Shown: positions 15,240 through 23,508 of the stretch, piece after piece
Numbering within the stretch: position 1 is the first letter of the stretch
How the letters are laid out: the number at the start of each line of letters is the position of its first letter
Assembly: GCA_902492105.1 (NCBI GenBank)
Contig: CABUKD010000030.1
Location: 1 to 26,338, forward strand
Reading direction: 5' to 3'
DNA length: 26,338 bases
From: an uncultured Clostridium sp.
GTDB lineage: Bacteria; Bacillota; Clostridia; TANB77; CAG-508
Position numbers and translations under genes: made by a program
Notes under the pieces: model-generated
Database searches by the model: none
The model's input: the letters and a program-made list of their open reading frames with translations, nothing else
Told to the model about the DNA's origin: nothing

Positions 15240-16869
15240 CACTTCCTCCTATAAATTCTCGTAGTAAAGAATTTGCTGGAACATATTTATCTTCAATATT
15301 TTCAAAATATTTTAAGAATTCATGCAGACGTTTTGCTTCTGCATATTCTGGATAAGTACTATCTATTTGTGCTAATAATGGCATAGCATATTTTTTTAAT
15401 ACACAAATTTCATAAATTAAAGAAGTGTTAAACATACTATCTGCATCATCTTGAAATGGGAAAATATGTTTTTCTTCTCCCCTTGTTACAGAAGGCCAAA
15501 TTTGTAAAGTATGTAAAGCTGAGTATCCTCTAAAATTATGGTCTCTTACCATTCTTCTTAATAGCCTACTATCTGTAGTAGAAATTCTATTATAATAATC
15601 TATATTTAGCACAGTTAATGCACTAATATAAATTTTGTATTTCTTTTCTTTTGGAATAGAAGCAGTTAATTTGTCATTTAAACAATGTATTCCTTCTATC
15701 ACTAATATTTCATCTTTTGCTAGTCTCATGGTGTTTCCAAGGTATTCTTTATGGCCTGTTTTAAAATTAAAGGTTGGGCAATTAATTTCTCCACCATTTA
15801 ATAAAGTAGTAAGATGTTCATTAAATAGATTTAAATCAATTGCTTCTAGACATTCAAAGTCATATTGACCATTTTCATCTAGTGGCGTATCTTTTCTTTC
15901 TACAAAGTAATTATCCACTGAAATGGTAACTGGCTTTAATCCATTTAGTCGTAATTGAATACCCAATCTCTTTGCAAAGGTAGTTTTGCCAGATGAAGAA
16001 GGTCCTGCAATAAGCACTACTTTTACTCCATTTTTCTTAATAATGTGGTCTGCAATGTCTGATATTTTCTTTTCGTGTAAACTTTCAGCAAGAAGTACTA
16101 AGTCCAAAGCCTTTCCTTCTTTAATTTGTTTATTTAATTTATATACTGTATGTACATCTAATACACGATGAATATCTTTATACTCATCTAAAGTAGAAAT
16201 TAATTTTTTGCTAGCTCCTGCTTTTTCTAAAGCAAATGGATTTTGTTTAGATGGATAGCGAAGTAATAATCCATCATGATATGGTAATAAATCAAATATA
16301 GATACCATTCCTGTTGTAATTGGCATAACTCCATAAAAGTAATTGTAATAGTCTTTGCAGAAATATAAAGATACTTCTTCTTTTTGTTCATTACTTAGTT
16401 GTAATCTACCTCTTAATGTATTTTCTTTTTCATAAAATTTTTCTGCTTCTTCTTTTGTCATTTCTACTTTTCTAATTGGTAAATTAGCCTCAATAAGCTC
16501 TTTCATTTTTTGTTCTACCGTATCTATCATTTCTTGGGTTACTTCCATATTGTCTACTTCACAATACATGGCATTGTTTAGTTGATAATTAATAGATAAC
16601 AAAGCTTCTGGATAACATTCGTGAAATGCCATACTCATAACATATAAAATTCCTCTAATATAGGTTCTTCTGCCATCTCTTGATTGAATATCTACAAAAG
16701 TAATTTTATCGTTTTCTTTTGGAACATAATTCAAACTTTTAATTTCATTATTGCAATTACAAGCAATGATTCTTTTGCTATTTTCTTGTATTTCTTTTTC
16801 AAAAATTTCTGCTACTGTTTTGTTTTCTTCTGCTATTTCTCTTGTTTCTTCGTTAAATTGTATTTTCAT
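15226..16869 (-). CDS. Nucleoside kinase (TGS plus threonyl-tRNA-synthetase-like N-terminus, uridine-kinase-like C-terminus)
   Basis: The 547-residue protein has an N-terminal TGS-like domain (about 1-62), a tRNA-synthetase-editing-like second domain (about 65-200), and a P-loop phosphotransferase domain of the uridine kinase/phosphoribulokinase type. The P-loop is GPSSSGKT (289-296), followed by SVDNYFVERKDTPLDENGQYDFE (317-339) and VIEGIHCLND (390-399). Proteins with this layout are widespread in Clostridia and annotated as nucleoside kinases; the substrate is not fixed by sequence. Translation probably starts at the ATG at 16869, although only a weak purine run precedes it. A leader ORF overlaps it (16866-16898). 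The last four residues and stop come from a palindromic repeat (15203-15239), so the native C-terminus probably ended near EFIGGS. Confidence 0.9.
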   Translation of the reverse strand: MKIQFNEETREIAEENKTVAEIFEKEIQENSKRIIACNCNNEIKSLNYVPKENDKITFVDIQSRDGRRTYIRGILYVMSMAFHECYPEALLSINYQLNNAMYCEVDNMEVTQEMIDTVEQKMKELIEANLPIRKVEMTKEEAEKFYEKENTLRGRLQLSNEQKEEVSLYFCKDYYNYFYGVMPITTGMVSIFDLLPYHDGLLLRYPSKQNPFALEKAGASKKLISTLDEYKDIHRVLDVHTVYKLNKQIKEGKALDLVLLAESLHEKKISDIADHIIKKNGVKVVLIAGPSSSGKTTFAKRLGIQLRLNGLKPVTISVDNYFVERKDTPLDENGQYDFECLEAIDLNLFNEHLTTLLNGGEINCPTFNFKTGHKEYLGNTMRLAKDEILVIEGIHCLNDKLTASIPKEKKYKIYISALTVLNIDYYNRISTTDSRLLRRMVRDHNFRGYSALHTLQIWPSVTRGEEKHIFPFQDDADSMFNTSLIYEICVLKKYAMPLLAQIDSTYPEYAEAKRLHEFLKYFENIEDKYVPANSLLREFIGGSVFDQ

Positions 16870-16898
16870 AAATATCTTTCTCGTATAATAAATAACAT
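16866..16898 (-). CDS. Ten-codon leader ORF overlapping the nucleoside kinase start
   Basis: After AAAGGAG and nine bases, ATG at 16898 opens MLFIIRERYL and stops at TGA, which overlaps the kinase ATG as ATGA. The good ribosome binding site belongs to this mini-ORF, not to the kinase. An 8-bp palindrome (CGTATAAT at 16882-16889 with ATTATACG at 16897-16904) covers it. Translational coupling is the simplest reading. Confidence 0.5.
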   Translation of the reverse strand: MLFIIRERYL

Positions 16899-16931
16899 TA
16901 TACGAAACTCCTTTCTTTTTATTGCCTATTT

Positions 16932-16960
16932 ATTGTATATCTTATGTTCCATTTCGTCAA
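16932..16960 (-). promoter_or_regulatory. Sigma-A promoter of the nucleoside kinase transcript
   Basis: TTGACG and TACAAT on the minus strand are separated by 17 bp. The predicted start near 16925 puts the AAAGGAG site and the leader ORF inside the transcript. Confidence 0.7.
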
Positions 16961-17018
16961 CTATTCTTTTTTATAATAAATTTAAACAGACAATATTTAG
17001 TAATGGTATTAAATTATT

Positions 17019-17049
17019 TGAATAAAATTAATTTAACTTGTATATACTT
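17019..17049 (+). promoter_or_regulatory. Sigma-G-like promoter of the SASP gene
   Basis: TGAATA (17019-17024) and TATACTT (17043-17049) are separated by 18 bp. The B. subtilis forespore sigma-G pattern is GHATR, 17-18 bp, CATnnTA. The -35 matches fully and the -10 at five of seven positions of CATACTA. The expected start lies about 15 bp before the ribosome binding site. Confidence 0.5.
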
Positions 17050-17084
17050 ATTTTAAGATTATAAGAAAACGGAGGATGGTGTTT

Positions 17085-17258
17085 ATGGAAATAACAAGAG
17101 TTTATGAAATTTTGAAAAATAAAGAAAAAGCAGATGTTTTTTACCAAGAGCGACCTGTTTGGATTCAAGAAGTTGAACACAATAAAGCTAAAGTTGGTTT
17201 TATAGATAATTTTGAGGAAAAAGACGTTTATATTAAAGATTTATATGAAAATGACTAA
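17085..17258 (+). CDS. sspH: H-type small acid-soluble spore protein
   Basis: The 57-residue protein begins MEITRVYEILKNKEKADVFY and continues with RPVWIQEVEHNKAKVGFIDNFEEKDVYIKDLYEND. This follows the SspH family layout: a short N-terminal RAKEIL-like helix, the PVWIxxV core, an NxEE segment and a VxDL end. SspH is a minor forespore protein of spore-formers; its role in the core is not well defined. GGAGG lies nine bases before the ATG at 17085. An ATG at 17076 overlaps the ribosome binding site and is rejected as start. A sigma-G-like promoter lies upstream. The gene is alone on the + strand and converges on the acyltransferase gene through a shared terminator. Confidence 0.82.
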   Translation: MEITRVYEILKNKEKADVFYQERPVWIQEVEHNKAKVGFIDNFEEKDVYIKDLYEND

Positions 17259-17304
17259 TCTTATAAATAGCAAATATAAAATGCTCAATAATAGCAATAA
17301 GAGT

Positions 17305-17345
17305 AAAAAATGGTAAGCCTATTTTTCTTAAGCTTACCATTTTTT
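17305..17345. terminator. Bidirectional terminator that overlaps the acyltransferase stop codon
   Basis: AAAAAATGGTAAGC (17305-17318) pairs over 14 bp with GCTTACCATTTTTT (17332-17345) around a 13-nt loop. On the minus strand the first arm encodes the last residues KKW and the TAA stop of the acyltransferase gene. A/T runs on both sides let it work in both directions. Confidence 0.85.
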
Positions 17346-18482
17346 CATTAGTTTATTTTTTTTTAATTTTCCAATTACTAAATCCCAAACTTTCTTTCCT
17401 AGGATTGGTCCTCCTATTCCAAGAATTACATAAAGGGCTTGTAATAGCATGTTCCAGTTTGGAACTTCGTAAATATATATCCAAGCATTTGCTAGTTTTT
17501 CTGTATCAAAATATGGCACTGCCCATTTTAAATTAATTACGTACAAAATCATATTAAAGGCAAATAAGTAAATAAAGTGGTGTGACATAATTGAAAATGT
17601 ATTGTTGCTAATAGTGTTTACTATTTTATTGTTTCCAACACATTTTACTAAAATTCTGGATATTCTTAGCCAAAACAAAATTCCCGTCATGGATGTAATA
17701 AGTGGTAAAAAAACATAAGGACTAAATCCTGAAAATTCGTGCATATCATAATTTAAATCTCCAAAAATACCGATTAACACTAAATTGATAACCATTAAAA
17801 TTGCTAAATAAATTGGAGTATTAAATTTGTCTTCGTATTTCTGCCAATAGGTTTTATATAGATATCCAATTTCAAAAAATGGAAGAAAGAAAGCTACTTT
17901 TAATAGCAATGTCCTTAAATCTTCTTGTCTTGCAATATCTTGAAAATATATTGCAAGCATATTAAAAATAATGAATATAACTAAAGCAATATATTCATTA
18001 AGCTTTTTATTACGAATCATATATTTATGAATTAATAAATATACACAATAAGTAACAAACAAAACTGGCACAAACCATGAAGGAAAGTTAAATACAAATT
18101 GACTGTTATTAATAAATGGTTGTACAAATAATGTATATAGACTAATAGGCGCCCCATAGTTTACAATTCCTATGTTTCTCATAATGGTACAAAGGATACC
18201 ATAAAATAAGTTGATAATAAAAAATGGAATCATAATTTTTTTAAATTTATGCCAAATAGATTGTAATACATGCTCTTCTTTTTTGATGCTATAAAAATAA
18301 CCTGAAATAAAGATAAATAAAGACATATAAAAAGAAGAATAAGGGAAAACATCACTTAACACATGAATACTACCTGCAAAATGGGAAACAACTACTAGTA
18401 CAATTCCTATGGCAGATAAAATCATAAATTGTTTATTTGATTTTTCTTGTACTTTTCCAGTTGCTATTTGTTTTGTTTTCAC
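17334..18482 (-). CDS. Acyltransferase 3 family integral membrane protein
   Basis: The 382-residue protein has about ten hydrophobic helices and the acyltransferase 3 layout: His34 at the end of the first helix (VVVSHFAG, the usual position of the essential His) and SLFIFISGYFYS in the second. Members O-acylate sugars or other envelope molecules on the outer face; the substrate here cannot be read. The start is a GTG with AAGGAG six bases upstream. It lies 135 bp after mutS on the same strand. Its 3' end is embedded in the terminator hairpin at 17305-17345. The C-terminus is Lys-rich. Confidence 0.83.
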   Translation of the reverse strand: MKTKQIATGKVQEKSNKQFMILSAIGIVLVVVSHFAGSIHVLSDVFPYSSFYMSLFIFISGYFYSIKKEEHVLQSIWHKFKKIMIPFFIINLFYGILCTIMRNIGIVNYGAPISLYTLFVQPFINNSQFVFNFPSWFVPVLFVTYCVYLLIHKYMIRNKKLNEYIALVIFIIFNMLAIYFQDIARQEDLRTLLLKVAFFLPFFEIGYLYKTYWQKYEDKFNTPIYLAILMVINLVLIGIFGDLNYDMHEFSGFSPYVFLPLITSMTGILFWLRISRILVKCVGNNKIVNTISNNTFSIMSHHFIYLFAFNMILYVINLKWAVPYFDTEKLANAWIYIYEVPNWNMLLQALYVILGIGGPILGKKVWDLVIGKLKKNKLMKKW

Positions 18483-18617
18483 TTTATTCTCCTTGTATAC
18501 TATATTTAGGTTTTTTATAAAGGTTTTACCTATAAACCTTTATTCTTTATAAGTTATTATTGTATAATCTATTTATTTTCTTTCTTCTTTCTGAAGTTCC
18601 CAATATTCTTAAAAAGC

Positions 18618-21230
18618 CTATTTCATCTTTTCTTTCATGTTCATTAACGTATTTAATGCCTCTATTGGTGTTAATTGATTTAAATCTACTTTGTCTAGCT
18701 CATGGGCAATTTCTGCTAATTTGTAATTATATAAGTCTAATTGCCCTGCTGCTATTTTTTTATTTTCTTTTTCTTGTGCTTTTTCTCCTAAAATACTTTT
18801 TCTTTCCAAAGATTTTAATATTTCGTTTGCACGTTTGGTAACTACTTGTGGTACTCCTGCAAGTTTTGCAACATGCACACCATAACTTTCGTCTGTTCCA
18901 CCTGGTACAATTTTTCTTAAGAAGATAACATCTTCTCCTTTTTCTTTTACTGCAATAGAGTAGTTTTTAATTCCTTCTATTTTATCTTCTAAAGAGGTTA
19001 ATTCATGGTAGTGTGTTGCAAATAGAGTTTTCGCCCCACATTTTTCTTTGTCCGAAATATATTCTGCTACTGCCCAAGCAATAGAAAGTCCATCATAAGT
19101 AGAAGTTCCTCTTCCTATTTCGTCTAAAATAACTAAGCTGTTGCTGGTAGCTTCTTTTAAAATAGAGGCTACTTCCATCATTTCTACCATAAAAGTACTT
19201 TGTCCCATACTTAAATCGTCAGATGCGCCAACTCTTGTAAATATTTTATCTACTACTCCAATTCTTGCATAAGAAGCTGGAACAAAACTTCCTACTTGTG
19301 CCATTAGGGTAATTAATGCAACTTGCCTCATATAAGTAGATTTACCTGCCATATTTGGTCCTGTAATAATAGCAAGTCGATTATTTCCTTTATCTAAATA
19401 AGTATCATTTTCTACAAAACTGCCACTTGGCAAAATCTTTTCAATAACTGGATGACGTCCATCTTTAATATCAATAATTCCGCTATTATCTACAATTGGC
19501 ATTACATAGTTCATTTCATCTGCTACTGTTGCAAGTGATGCCAAAACATCTAGAGTAGCAATAATACTTGCTGATTTTTGAACTCTAATAATTTCTTTTT
19601 CAATAGCATCTCTAATTTCACAAAAAGCATTATATTCTAAGTTAACTACTTTTTCTTCTGCTCCTAAGATTTCGTTTTCTACCTTTTTTAGTTCTTCTGT
19701 TACATATCTTTCACAATTGGTTAAGGTTTGCTTTCTAATATAGGTATCTGGCACTAAGGATAGGTTAGATTTTGTTACTTCAATATAATAGCCAAATACT
19801 TTATTAAAACCTACTTTTAGTCCTTTAATTCCAGTAGCTTCTCTTTCTTTACTTTCTATGTCTAATACCCAATTTTTTCCGTCTGTTGTAGCAGTTTTTA
19901 AATGGTCTATTTCTTCATTGTAACCAAGTTTAATAATTCCTCCCTCTTTTACACTAATTGGAGGGTCGTCCACAATTGCCTTATCTATAATTTGTTCAAT
20001 ATCTTCTAATGTATCTAATTCTTGGTATAATTGTTGTAATAAAGGTGTTTTAGTACCTGATAAAATTCGTTTTACATCTGGCAATTGTCTTGCAGAATTT
20101 TTAAGAGAAATTAAGTCTCTTGCATTCGCACTTCCATAAGAAATTTTTCCTGCTAATCTTTCAATATCATACACTTTTTTTAGGCTATCGATAATATCTC
20201 CACGTAAAATAATATCTTCTTTTAATTCTTTTACTGCTTCTAACCTTTGGTTAATTCTACATACGTCTACTAATGGGTCATTAAGCCATCTTCTTAAAAG
20301 TCTTCCTCCCATGGAAGTTGAGGTTTTGTCTAGTACCCATAAAAGTGTTCCTTTTTTACTTTTGTCCCTTAATTTTTCTGTAATTTCTAAGTTTCTTCTT
20401 GCATTAATATCTAAGTTCATATAATGTGTAGTACGATATAAATACACTTTATGAATATAGTCTAAGTTATTTTTTTGTGTTTCTTTTAAATAGTGTAAAA
20501 GGCCATTACTTGCTGCAATGCAAAATAATTGTTCCTTCATGTCTTCTATTTTTTGTTCGTTTTCATCTACTACTTCATATTTTGCTTCAAATAGTTCATA
20601 TTCTGCATCAAAATGTTCTTCTTCTAACATAGAAATATAGCAATGAAATCTTTCTCTTATTTTTTCAATTTCTTGAGTAGAATTATACATCATTTCATTT
20701 ACTACAATTTCAGCAGGAGAGTATCTTGAAATTTCATCCATCAAGGTAATAAAATTGTTTTGCTCTTTAATTTGCGTAGTTCTAAAATCCCCTGTTGTTA
20801 AATCACAAACAGCAAGTCCATAAAAGATTCCATTTTTATAAATAGACATAATGTAGTTATTTTTCTTTTCTTCTAGTAAATTGGTTTCCATGACTGTTCC
20901 TGGAGTTACAACACGAATTACATCCCTTTTTACAATTCCTTTTGCATATTTTGGATCTTCTAATTGTTCGCAAATAGCTACTTTATATCCTTTTTCTATT
21001 AATCTTGCAATATAGGTTTCTGCTGCATGAAACGGAATTCCACACATAGGAGCTCTTTCTTCTTGACCACAATCTTTTCCTGTTAAAGTTAATTCCAACT
21101 CTCTTGAAGCTGTAATTGCATCATCAAAGAACATTTCATAAAAATCGCCTAAACGATAAAATAAAATACAATCTTTATATTCCTCTTTTGTTTTCAAATA
21201 ATGCTGCATCATAGGTGAATATTCTGCCAT
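18618..21230 (-). CDS. mutS: DNA mismatch repair protein MutS
   Basis: MutS finds mismatches and small loops in new DNA and recruits MutL. The 870-residue protein is full length. Residues 30-32 (FYE) are the mismatch-probing Phe-x-Glu motif. The connector, lever and clamp regions follow. The ATPase has TGPNMAGKST (623-632) as P-loop, SMGQSTFMVEM (674-684), LDEIGRGTS (702-710) as Walker B and signature, and FATHYHEL (737-744). The C-terminal tail after about 800 is short, as in Firmicutes. AGAGGA precedes the ATG by about ten bases. The gene follows miaB by 61 bp, so they are probably one transcript, an order seen in many Clostridia. MutL is not in the window. Confidence 0.98.
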   Translation of the reverse strand: MAEYSPMMQHYLKTKEEYKDCILFYRLGDFYEMFFDDAITASRELELTLTGKDCGQEERAPMCGIPFHAAETYIARLIEKGYKVAICEQLEDPKYAKGIVKRDVIRVVTPGTVMETNLLEEKKNNYIMSIYKNGIFYGLAVCDLTTGDFRTTQIKEQNNFITLMDEISRYSPAEIVVNEMMYNSTQEIEKIRERFHCYISMLEEEHFDAEYELFEAKYEVVDENEQKIEDMKEQLFCIAASNGLLHYLKETQKNNLDYIHKVYLYRTTHYMNLDINARRNLEITEKLRDKSKKGTLLWVLDKTSTSMGGRLLRRWLNDPLVDVCRINQRLEAVKELKEDIILRGDIIDSLKKVYDIERLAGKISYGSANARDLISLKNSARQLPDVKRILSGTKTPLLQQLYQELDTLEDIEQIIDKAIVDDPPISVKEGGIIKLGYNEEIDHLKTATTDGKNWVLDIESKEREATGIKGLKVGFNKVFGYYIEVTKSNLSLVPDTYIRKQTLTNCERYVTEELKKVENEILGAEEKVVNLEYNAFCEIRDAIEKEIIRVQKSASIIATLDVLASLATVADEMNYVMPIVDNSGIIDIKDGRHPVIEKILPSGSFVENDTYLDKGNNRLAIITGPNMAGKSTYMRQVALITLMAQVGSFVPASYARIGVVDKIFTRVGASDDLSMGQSTFMVEMMEVASILKEATSNSLVILDEIGRGTSTYDGLSIAWAVAEYISDKEKCGAKTLFATHYHELTSLEDKIEGIKNYSIAVKEKGEDVIFLRKIVPGGTDESYGVHVAKLAGVPQVVTKRANEILKSLERKSILGEKAQEKENKKIAAGQLDLYNYKLAEIAHELDKVDLNQLTPIEALNTLMNMKEKMK

Positions 21231-21291
21231 ATTTTTTACTTCCTCTCTTTTTTACTGTTTTGCTTTCAAATTTTTACAACTTTATATCAAT

Positions 21292-22710
21292 TTATTTTTC
21301 CAAAACTTCGCCTTTTAAATACCACATATGCTCAGAAACAATTTTAATAGGTAATACTTTTCCAATGCATTTATCTTCTGCCCCTAGTACCACAACTTTG
21401 TTAGAATCAGTTCTACCAGTTAATAGCTTTTCATTCGTTTTGCTTTTTCCTTCTATTAAAACCTCTTGAATAGTACCAACATATTCTTTGTTCTTCTCCG
21501 CAATTTGTTTTTCTACTAGCGCTTTTAATTTGTTAAAACGTTCATGTTTTACTTCCTCTGGAATTTGATTTTCCATTTTGTCTGCAGGAGTTCCTACTCT
21601 TCTAGAGTAAATAAACATATATACTTGTTCAAAATTTACTTTTTCTACTACGTCTAAGGTATCTGCAAAATCTTCTTCTGTTTCCCCTGGGAAACCTACA
21701 ATAATATCTGTAGATAAGGTTAAATTTGGTATTTGTTTTTTCATGTTTTCTACTAAAGTTAAGTATTGTTCCTTGGTATATTTGCGGTTCATGTCTTTTA
21801 AAATGTTAGTGCTTCCAGATTGAAGTGGCAAATGTATTAGTTTACATACTTTATTGCAATCTCTTATTGCTTCTATTACATCTTGTGTAAAATCTTTTGG
21901 ATGTGGTGAAATAAAACGAATTCTTTCTATTCCTTCTATTTTATTAACAGCCCTAAGTAATGTAGCAAAAGAGTTTACACCTTCATATTCTTCAAAAAAA
22001 ATGCCTTTTTCTTTTTCTACTCTTAAATAAGAATTTACATTTTGACCTAATAGCATTACTTCTTTGTAACCTTGTTTCGCTAGTTGCCTTATTTCCTCTA
22101 AAATATCTTTTGGCTCTCTACTTCTTTCTCTTCCCCTTACATAAGGAACAATACAATAACTACAAAAATTATTGCAACCATTCATAATAGCTACAGATGC
22201 TTTAATGGTATCATCCCTTTTAATAGGAAGTCCTTCTATGACATCTCCATCAATATCTAAAATATCTTCTATTCTGGTACGATTATTTAAAATTTGATAT
22301 AAGTCATGTGGAAATTGATGAAGAGTATGTGGTCCAAATACAATATCCACAAAAGGATAACTTTGTTTTAGTTTGTCCACAATATGCTTTTCTTGCATCA
22401 TACAACCACCAATGGCAATAATAGTACCTTTTGCTTCTTTGTATTTTTTTACCTCTCCTAATTTGCCAAATAGCTTGTCTTCTGCATTTTCGCGTACACA
22501 ACAAGTATTAAATACAATTAAGTCTGCCTTGGAAAGATCCTCTGTTTTGGTATAATTCATTTCTTCCATCATACCACATAGTTTTTCAGAATCGTTTTCA
22601 TTTAATTGACAACCCATAGTAAAAATACTATAAGTTAAATTTTTCCCTTCATTTTTCTTTGCAACTTTTTTGATATCTTCTAATTGTCTTTCTATTTCTA
22701 TCTTTGCCAC
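21292..22710 (-). CDS. miaB: tRNA-2-methylthio-N6-dimethylallyladenosine synthase MiaB
   Basis: MiaB adds the methylthio group to i6A37 of tRNAs reading UNN codons, using SAM and two iron-sulfur clusters. From the GTG at 22710 the protein has 472 residues. The N-terminal UPF0004 domain has cluster cysteines 34 (MGCQLN), 70 (FNTCCV) and 103 (GGCM). The radical SAM motif is CNNFCSYC (179, 183, 186). PLQSGS and STDIIVGFPGET are typical further on, and a TRAM domain (about last 65 residues) ends the protein. The GTG is chosen because GGAGG lies seven bases upstream; reading from a TTG at 22737 would place that site inside the coding part. It is followed by mutS. Confidence 0.96.
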   Translation of the reverse strand: MAKIEIERQLEDIKKVAKKNEGKNLTYSIFTMGCQLNENDSEKLCGMMEEMNYTKTEDLSKADLIVFNTCCVRENAEDKLFGKLGEVKKYKEAKGTIIAIGGCMMQEKHIVDKLKQSYPFVDIVFGPHTLHQFPHDLYQILNNRTRIEDILDIDGDVIEGLPIKRDDTIKASVAIMNGCNNFCSYCIVPYVRGRERSREPKDILEEIRQLAKQGYKEVMLLGQNVNSYLRVEKEKGIFFEEYEGVNSFATLLRAVNKIEGIERIRFISPHPKDFTQDVIEAIRDCNKVCKLIHLPLQSGSTNILKDMNRKYTKEQYLTLVENMKKQIPNLTLSTDIIVGFPGETEEDFADTLDVVEKVNFEQVYMFIYSRRVGTPADKMENQIPEEVKHERFNKLKALVEKQIAEKNKEYVGTIQEVLIEGKSKTNEKLLTGRTDSNKVVVLGAEDKCIGKVLPIKIVSEHMWYLKGEVLEK

Positions 22711-22747
22711 AATACTTCCTCCAATGCTTTTCTTCAATAACTTCTTT

Positions 22748-22776
22748 ATTTTATATCAAAATGACATTTTTTGCAA
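22748..22776 (-). promoter_or_regulatory. Candidate sigma-A promoter of miaB-mutS
   Basis: TTGCAA and TAAAAT on the minus strand are separated by 17 bp, 14 bp after the T-run of the rpmE terminator. The start would lie about 30 bp before the miaB GTG. Confidence 0.5.
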
Positions 22777-22790
22777 TACTCTAATAGGAC

Positions 22791-22818
22791 AAAAAAATAA
22801 GTGTGAATTACTTCACAC
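22791..22818 (-). terminator. Intrinsic terminator after rpmE
   Basis: On the minus strand GTGTGAA pairs with TTCACAC around GTAA, followed by TTATTTTTTT. It lies seven bases after the rpmE stop. Confidence 0.85.
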
Positions 22819-22824
22819 CAATTT

Positions 22825-23025
22825 TTATTGAATACCGTATTTTTTCTTGAATTTATCTGCTCTACCACCTGTTGTTTCTCTTTTTAAGTTTCCTGTCCAG
22901 AATGGATGGCATTTTGAACAAACATCAACTTTCATATCTGCTTTTGTTGAATTTGTTTTCATTACATTTCCACAAGCACATGTAATTGTTGCTTCTGTAT
23001 AATTTGGATGTATTCCTTCTTTCAT
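22825..23025 (-). CDS. rpmE: 50S ribosomal protein L31 (zinc-binding form)
   Basis: The 66-residue protein begins MKEGIHPNYTEATITCACGN, the standard L31 N-terminus. Cys16, Cys18, Cys36 and Cys39 (TCACG and CSKCHPFWTG) make it the zinc-containing type rather than the zinc-free type B. It bridges the subunits through protein L5/5S rRNA contacts. GAGGTG lies eight bases before the ATG. It has its own promoter (23073-23101) and terminator, so it is a single-gene unit. Confidence 0.97.
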   Translation of the reverse strand: MKEGIHPNYTEATITCACGNVMKTNSTKADMKVDVCSKCHPFWTGNLKRETTGGRADKFKKKYGIQ

Positions 23026-23072
23026 TTTGTCTTCACCTCTCCCTTAATTTTTATTCATAAACACTGTTATTT

Positions 23073-23101
23073 ATTGTAACATAGTTTTATTTGTTTTTCA
23101 A
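23073..23101 (-). promoter_or_regulatory. Sigma-A promoter of rpmE
   Basis: TTGAAA and TACAAT on the minus strand are 17 bp apart, with TGT directly before the -10 box (extended -10). The start lies about 40 bp before the ATG. Confidence 0.7.
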
Positions 23102-23238
23102 GTATTTATTTTGCTATTTTAAATTTGTTTCTATTTGTGTTCTATTTGCATTTAACTTTTCATTTACGTTTATTTCTATTTTAAATTTTTTTGCATTAAA
23201 TTTTATGCTTTTTTGTTGTTTTTCTACTCTAATAGCTC

Positions 23239-23400
23239 TTATTTATTTGCTTGTGCTTCTTGTTGTTCTTGTACATATTGTGCAGAAGCTTTTACTTCAT
23301 CTTCCATAGAAGCTTTATGTACTATTTTATTTACAATATTAAATAAGCAAGCTATAATTAAAACAAATAATAATACTTTTTTCCAAATTTTAGCTATCAT
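23239..23400 (-). CDS. Small single-pass membrane protein, function unknown
   Basis: The ATG at 23400 has AAAGGAG seven bases upstream and opens a 53-residue protein: MIAKIWKKVLLFVLIIACLF gives a basic start and one transmembrane helix (about 8-24), then a mixed stretch and a Gln/Ala/Glu-rich tail (VQEQQEAQANK). Codon use is like its neighbours, and a good promoter lies upstream (23465-23492). I recognise no family. The orientation is probably cytoplasmic N-terminus with an external or helical tail. Confidence 0.7.
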   Translation of the reverse strand: MIAKIWKKVLLFVLIIACLFNIVNKIVHKASMEDEVKASAQYVQEQQEAQANK

Positions 23401-23464
23401 TTGCTTTCTCCTTTTAAAGAAAATTGTAGTTATTCCTATTTTTCTGCTTTGTTCTACATTAATT

Positions 23465-23492
23465 ATTATACTATATTTTTCAAAAAAGTCAA
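23465..23492 (-). promoter_or_regulatory. Sigma-A promoter of the 53-residue membrane protein gene
   Basis: TTGACT and a perfect TATAAT on the minus strand are 16 bp apart. The start near 23458 leaves a leader of about 58 nt. Confidence 0.65.
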
Positions 23493-23508
23493 TGGGCTAT
23501 TTTGGTAT

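Noticed and set aside
14796..15242. Longer RNHCP reading starting at 15242
   Set aside because: The extra 46 residues come from palindromic repeat DNA, and the best ribosome binding site is before the ATG at 15104.
18517..18543. 10-bp hairpin ATAAAGGTTT/AAACCTTTAT as terminator of mutS
   Set aside because: In the minus direction it is followed by A-rich, not T-rich, sequence; it may be an operator or chance in AT-rich DNA.
21292..22737. miaB start at the TTG at 22737
   Set aside because: GGAGG lies inside that extension, correctly spaced before the GTG at 22710.
23481..23500. Another REP-like copy suggested by GTCAATGGG
   Set aside because: The similarity is only nine bases, the core and second end are missing, and the stretch is explained by the -35 box of the small membrane protein gene.
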